Of a stretch of DNA of 64,000 nucleotides, positions 59,649-64,000 are shown in pieces (the first letter of the stretch is position 1; every line of letters starts with the position of its first letter). The stretch spans positions 18,494-82,493 of the forward strand of contig NZ_RHHS01000033.1 in NCBI RefSeq assembly GCF_003710935.1. Reading direction: 5' to 3'. The stretch comes from Brevibacillus gelatini (GTDB lineage Bacteria > Bacillota > Bacilli > Brevibacillales > Brevibacillaceae). The translations under genes and the position numbers were made by a program. A model generated the notes under the pieces. The model ran no database searches, was not told the origin of the DNA, and saw only the letters and a list, made by a program, of their open reading frames with translations.

Positions 59649-60986
59649 TTACTTGAGCGGCGTGAGGAAGGTCTGTGTGTAATAGTCGGTGATGACGCCG
59701 ACACCAAGCTGGGTGAAGTCTTTTTCCAGGATGTTTTTCCTGTGGCCGGGGCTGTTCATCCAGCTTTCATGTGCTTCGATTGCGTCAGGATAGCCTGCTG
59801 CGATGTTTTCTCCCGCCACGCTGTAGGTGATTTTGGCCTGCTTCAGCCGATCAAACGGGCTGCTTCCGGTCGTCGCGGAAACATGATCGAAATAATCGTG
59901 CGTTTCCATGTCCAGACTGTGGGCCCTGGCTACTTTTGCCGCTTCCTCGTTCCATTCCAAGGGAGGCAGTTTGTAGCGATAGCGGGTGACATTGACGAGA
60001 TCGAGCGTTTGCCGCTCATGGGCCAGGTTGACCTGTTCCTGTTCACCCACGCTCAGGGCCGGGGGATCGAAATCCGGGGCTTGGCCCTGGTACGTCCATT
60101 TCGTCTCGTAAAACCCGCCGCGCAAAAGCATTTGCGTATCGATCAGGCGCAGACCAGTCACCTTGCTGCCGTTTTGCTTGTCCAGATAAAAGATGTGCGG
60201 AATCCCGTTCTTCATGACGAGCGGACGCTGCTCTTTCTGGTTGGTTATCTGGATGTTGGCGCCCATGTAGGAAAAAGAGATCGTATTTTGCGGGCTGTAC
60301 TGCCGTTCGAGTGCTTGCAGGCTGCTGCCCACCCCGATATTGCCCAGTGTCGCGGTCGGGGCGAGAGAGTACAGGTCAACTACCTTTCCGTTTGCGATGC
60401 CCACCTGGACGTACCGGGCCGGATCGCGGTTGTACACCCACCACTCGTAGCCAAGGCTGCTCGGCTCCTTGCGCGATGGCTCGCCCAGCAGCCTGCTGAC
60501 TTCCTTGGATGGCGTCCCGATGCCGAGACCAAACAGCGTGGCGGGCGGTTGCTGTGCCGGAGCGACTGTAGCTGGTGCTTTTTCAGGAGCAGCTTTGGCC
60601 GGAGCGCTTGCGGGGATGGCCTCGTCCGGCTTGGCGGAAGCGAGGGAAGTGCTGTTGTCGGCAGGCAACTCCGTTGGGAGCGTCGGCGGCTGACCGACCC
60701 AGGCATAATGGGAGGCTTCGTCCCAGCCAACCGGTTTGTTCAGGTGCCGCCCGATCATGGAAAGCGGGACGTACAGCGTTCCCCGATACTCCAGGGAAGC
60801 GGGTACCTCCTGGCCTCTTTCTGTGTAGTACCCTTGCTTTCCGCCAGTGGCGATCTCCCGTCCGTCCCAAAAGATGGCGGAAGGGTAGATGTTTACCCGT
60901 ATAAAGGAAGTGGTGTCGGATGAAAACAAACGGCTGATTCCCAGCACTCCAAGGGCAATCAGACCGATCCAGAGCCATTTCTGCAT
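59649..60986 (-). CDS. CAP (SCP/PR1)-domain protein, YlbC-like
   Basis: A 445-residue exported protein: N-terminal membrane/signal helix (residues 5-18), a copper-amine-oxidase-like stalk motif (YVPLSMIGRHLNKPVGW), a Pro/Ala linker, a CAP-associated N domain (LFGLGIGTPSKEVSRLLGEP and FSYMGANIQ), and a C-terminal CAP domain with YRYKLPPLEWNEEAAKVARA, HDYFDHVS, AGENIAAGY and MNSPGHRKNIL. B. subtilis YlbC has the same CAP layout. Role unknown. The second ATG (60986) is better spaced after GGAGGG than the first (60992). Confidence 0.92.
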   Translation of the reverse strand: MQKWLWIGLIALGVLGISRLFSSDTTSFIRVNIYPSAIFWDGREIATGGKQGYYTERGQEVPASLEYRGTLYVPLSMIGRHLNKPVGWDEASHYAWVGQPPTLPTELPADNSTSLASAKPDEAIPASAPAKAAPEKAPATVAPAQQPPATLFGLGIGTPSKEVSRLLGEPSRKEPSSLGYEWWVYNRDPARYVQVGIANGKVVDLYSLAPTATLGNIGVGSSLQALERQYSPQNTISFSYMGANIQITNQKEQRPLVMKNGIPHIFYLDKQNGSKVTGLRLIDTQMLLRGGFYETKWTYQGQAPDFDPPALSVGEQEQVNLAHERQTLDLVNVTRYRYKLPPLEWNEEAAKVARAHSLDMETHDYFDHVSATTGSSPFDRLKQAKITYSVAGENIAAGYPDAIEAHESWMNSPGHRKNILEKDFTQLGVGVITDYYTQTFLTPLK

Positions 60987-61134
60987 GGACATATCCCTCC
61001 TTGGCAGGCTTGTCTACTCGTATGTTTGATTTATATGAGCCAGTCTGTTTGCTAGAACCTTTTTGCTAGAAAAAACAGTTGCTAGAGAGCCTGCAAGCGA
61101 AGAAGTGCAGTTGGGAAAAAATGAGGGAAACTAC

Positions 61135-61163
61135 TTGCAAAGTACATAGCGATTCATTATTAT
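61135..61163 (+). promoter_or_regulatory. SigA promoter of groESL
   Basis: TTGCAA (61135-61140), a 17-bp spacer, TATTAT (61158-61163), just upstream of the CIRCE element. Confidence 0.85.
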
Positions 61164-61175
61164 AGGAATTGGGTG

Positions 61176-61202
61176 TTAGCACTCATAACGAGCGAGTGCT
61201 AA
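61176..61202 (+). promoter_or_regulatory. CIRCE element (HrcA operator)
   Basis: Perfect TTAGCACTC-N9-GAGTGCTAA. HrcA should repress groESL here and release it on heat shock. Confidence 0.98.
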
Positions 61203-61246
61203 CAACAGATAAATTTGTTTACCTACATTTGAGGAGGGTGTTTTTA

Positions 61247-61531
61247 GTGCTTAAGCCATTGGGTGACCGTGTGGTAATCGAAGCTATCTCCAAAGACGAA
61301 ACGACTGCAAGCGGTATCGTTTTGCCTGATACTGCAAAGGAAAAACCGCAAGAAGGCCGAGTAATCGCAGTTGGTTCTGGCCGTGTTGCCGACAACGGCG
61401 AGCGCATCGCTTTGGAAGTTAAAGAAGGCGATAAAGTAATCTTCTCCAAATACGCTGGTACCGAAGTAAAGGTAGACAATAAAGAATACCTCGTGCTGCG
61501 CGAATCCGATATCCTCGCGATCATCGGTTAA
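61247..61531 (+). CDS. groES: co-chaperonin GroES
   Basis: A 94-residue co-chaperonin that caps Gro[22 protein letters not shown], the mobile loop [17 protein letters not shown], and [18 protein letters not shown] are standard. The start is a GTG at 61247 behind GAGGAGGGTG. First gene of the HrcA-controlled operon. Confidence 0.98.
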   Translation: MLKPLGDRVVIEAISKDETTASGIVLPDTAKEKPQEGRVIAVGSGRVADNGERIALEVKEGDKVIFSKYAGTEVKVDNKEYLVLRESDILAIIG

Positions 61532-61585
61532 GGCTCTTGACATAGGAATTCGAACACAAAACACATAACAGGAGGTAGAGTTTAG

Positions 61586-63208
<1,623 letters not shown>

Positions 63209-63230
63209 GAAAGCGGTTCGCCGTTTTCTG

Positions 63231-63266
63231 CAAAAAGAGGCAGGCATTCGTCTGTCTCTTTTTTGC
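63231..63266 (+). terminator. terminator of groESL
   Basis: AAAAGAGGCAG pairs with CTGTCTCTTTT, loop GCATTCGT, then Ts. Confidence 0.88.
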
Positions 63267-63522
63267 GTACGCCCAGCATGGGCATCATCTCTAGGAGAAA
63301 AATCCCGAACGGGGGCTAGCCGCCCCCTCCTACTCAATTGAACCAAAAGAATAACTTGCAAGAACAACTTTTCGCTAAAATGCTTTGGTGCATGGATATT
63401 TCCTGAAAGATTGAGAGTGAGCGCGGCACAGTTATTTGAATCATTGCGGAACATGTGAAGTGAATGGCAAAGGCCAATAGTCGGCAGTCTGCGACTGGTG
63501 TAAAATTCCTAGGTATTTCTAC

Positions 63523-63551
63523 TTGCATTTTGGGTTTGAAGTTGATAAGAT
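63523..63551 (+). promoter_or_regulatory. rRNA operon promoter P1
   Basis: TTGCAT (63523-63528), 17 bp, TAAGAT (63546-63551), in the leader of the rRNA operon. 63267-63522 contain no gene I can support; a GC-rich inverted stretch (GGGGGCTAGCCGCCCCC) lies near 63311-63327. Confidence 0.7.
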
Positions 63552-63617
63552 AGTTCTTGTCGCTTTTGAAGGTTTTTTAAACAGAATGAAAAAAGCTACA
63601 AACTTTTAAAAAACCTC

Positions 63618-63646
63618 TTGCTTTTAAACGAAAGACATGATATAGT
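63618..63646 (+). promoter_or_regulatory. rRNA operon promoter P2
   Basis: TTGCTT (63618-63623), 17 bp, TATAGT (63641-63646), preceded by an A/T-rich tract like an UP element. About 95 bp downstream of P1; tandem P1-P2 promoters are the usual rrn layout in Bacillales. Confidence 0.8.
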
Positions 63647-63691
63647 TTAAAGGGTCGGCGCCACAAGGTGCTGATGAAAAAGAAACTATAA

Positions 63692-63713
63692 ATGCTCTTT
63701 GAAAACTGAACAG
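63692..63713 (+). promoter_or_regulatory. rrn boxA antitermination site
   Basis: TGCTCTTTGAAAACTGAACA is the boxA-type sequence found in Bacillus rRNA leaders, where Nus factors assemble for antitermination and processing. Confidence 0.8.
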
Positions 63714-63773
63714 CGAAAGCGTTGATGAGTCTATCATTTTAAATGTTTTACCAGCTTTGAACCAGTACCAAAC

Positions 63774-64000
63774 TTTATTGGAGAGTTTGATCCTGGCTCA
63801 GGACGAACGCTGGCGGCGTGCCTAATACATGCAAGTCGAGCGAGGGTTTTCGAACCCTAGCGGCGGACGGGTGAGTAACACGTAGGCAACCTGCCTCTCA
63901 GACCGGGATAACATAGGGAAACTTATGCTAATACCGGATAGGTTTTTGGATCGCATGATCTGAAAAGGAAAGATGGCGTTTGCTATCACTGGGAGATGGG
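63774..64000 (+). rRNA. 16S ribosomal RNA, 5' part (cut by window end)
   Basis: Begins near TTTATTGGAGAGTTTGATCC, continues with GGACGAACGCTGGCGGCGTG and the V1-V2 region. GCAACCTGCCTCTCAGACCG and ACTTATGCTAATACCGGATA match Brevibacillus 16S as I remember it. Only the first 225 or so bases are present. Confidence 0.98.

Noticed and set aside
63311..63327. GC-rich inverted sequence after groESL as a terminator
   Set aside because: No T-run follows and a good terminator for groESL already lies at 63231.

Overview
The window is 64 kb of chromosome from a spore-forming, Gram-positive bacterium of roughly 50% GC. The 16S rRNA fragment at the right end closely matches the Brevibacillus brevis group as I remember it. 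Spore genes (a gamma-type SASP, cmpA, GerM-like, Spo0E-like and SpoVIF-like proteins) and the gene order alr-mazEF-rsb-sigB-tex-cmpA-sprT-thiL-tsaEB-rimI-tsaD-ABC-F, close to that of Bacillus subtilis, support this. Species was not determined.

Left part (1-16 kb). A SAM riboswitch on the minus strand drives a gene outside the window. Then come a rhodanese, a Sco1-like protein, a DUF3889-type secreted protein, RNase J, a bacilliredoxin and an LCP-family cell wall ligase. A second SAM riboswitch controls the methionine importer metN-metI-metQ. Four tandem OppA-type peptide-binding genes follow, each with its own terminator and no permease; the fourth has lost its lipobox cysteine.

16-22 kb. 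Two small sporulation-linked proteins (one apparently using an ATT start), a stalk-domain/AMIN/amidase cell wall hydrolase, a GerM-like lipoprotein, a Spo0E-like phosphatase and an AT-rich HTH/TPR regulator. Two near-identical palindromes bracket the last two genes.

21.5-33.5 kb. A PhoP-box-driven pstS-pstC-pstA-pstB locus is followed by a divergent chemoreceptor and a second pstB with its own PhoP box. Next are an ArsB permease, a three-gene GMC dehydrogenase operon, an ArsR-family repressor and a convergent glutaredoxin-like gene.

33.7-43.7 kb. A frameshifted SLH-domain gene, a gamma-type SASP, acpS, a YdcC-like lipoprotein, a secreted protein with two identical 64-residue repeats, a two-TM protein with alr, the mazEF toxin-antitoxin pair, and rsbT-rsbU-rsbV-rsbW-sigB. 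The stressosome genes rsbR/rsbS and rsbX are absent here.

43.7-64 kb. tex, cmpA, a small hypothetical, sprT, thiL, tsaE, tsaB, rimI and tsaD; a DnaA-box cluster beside an unusual 745-residue membrane protein; an ABC-F protein, 5-FTHF cyclo-ligase, moaB, a MoeA-like protein, tatA-tatC, a CAP-domain protein, CIRCE-controlled groES-groEL, and the leader and 5' end of an rRNA operon. Coordinates are read by eye. Family calls rest on motifs and remembered homologues, not on searches.
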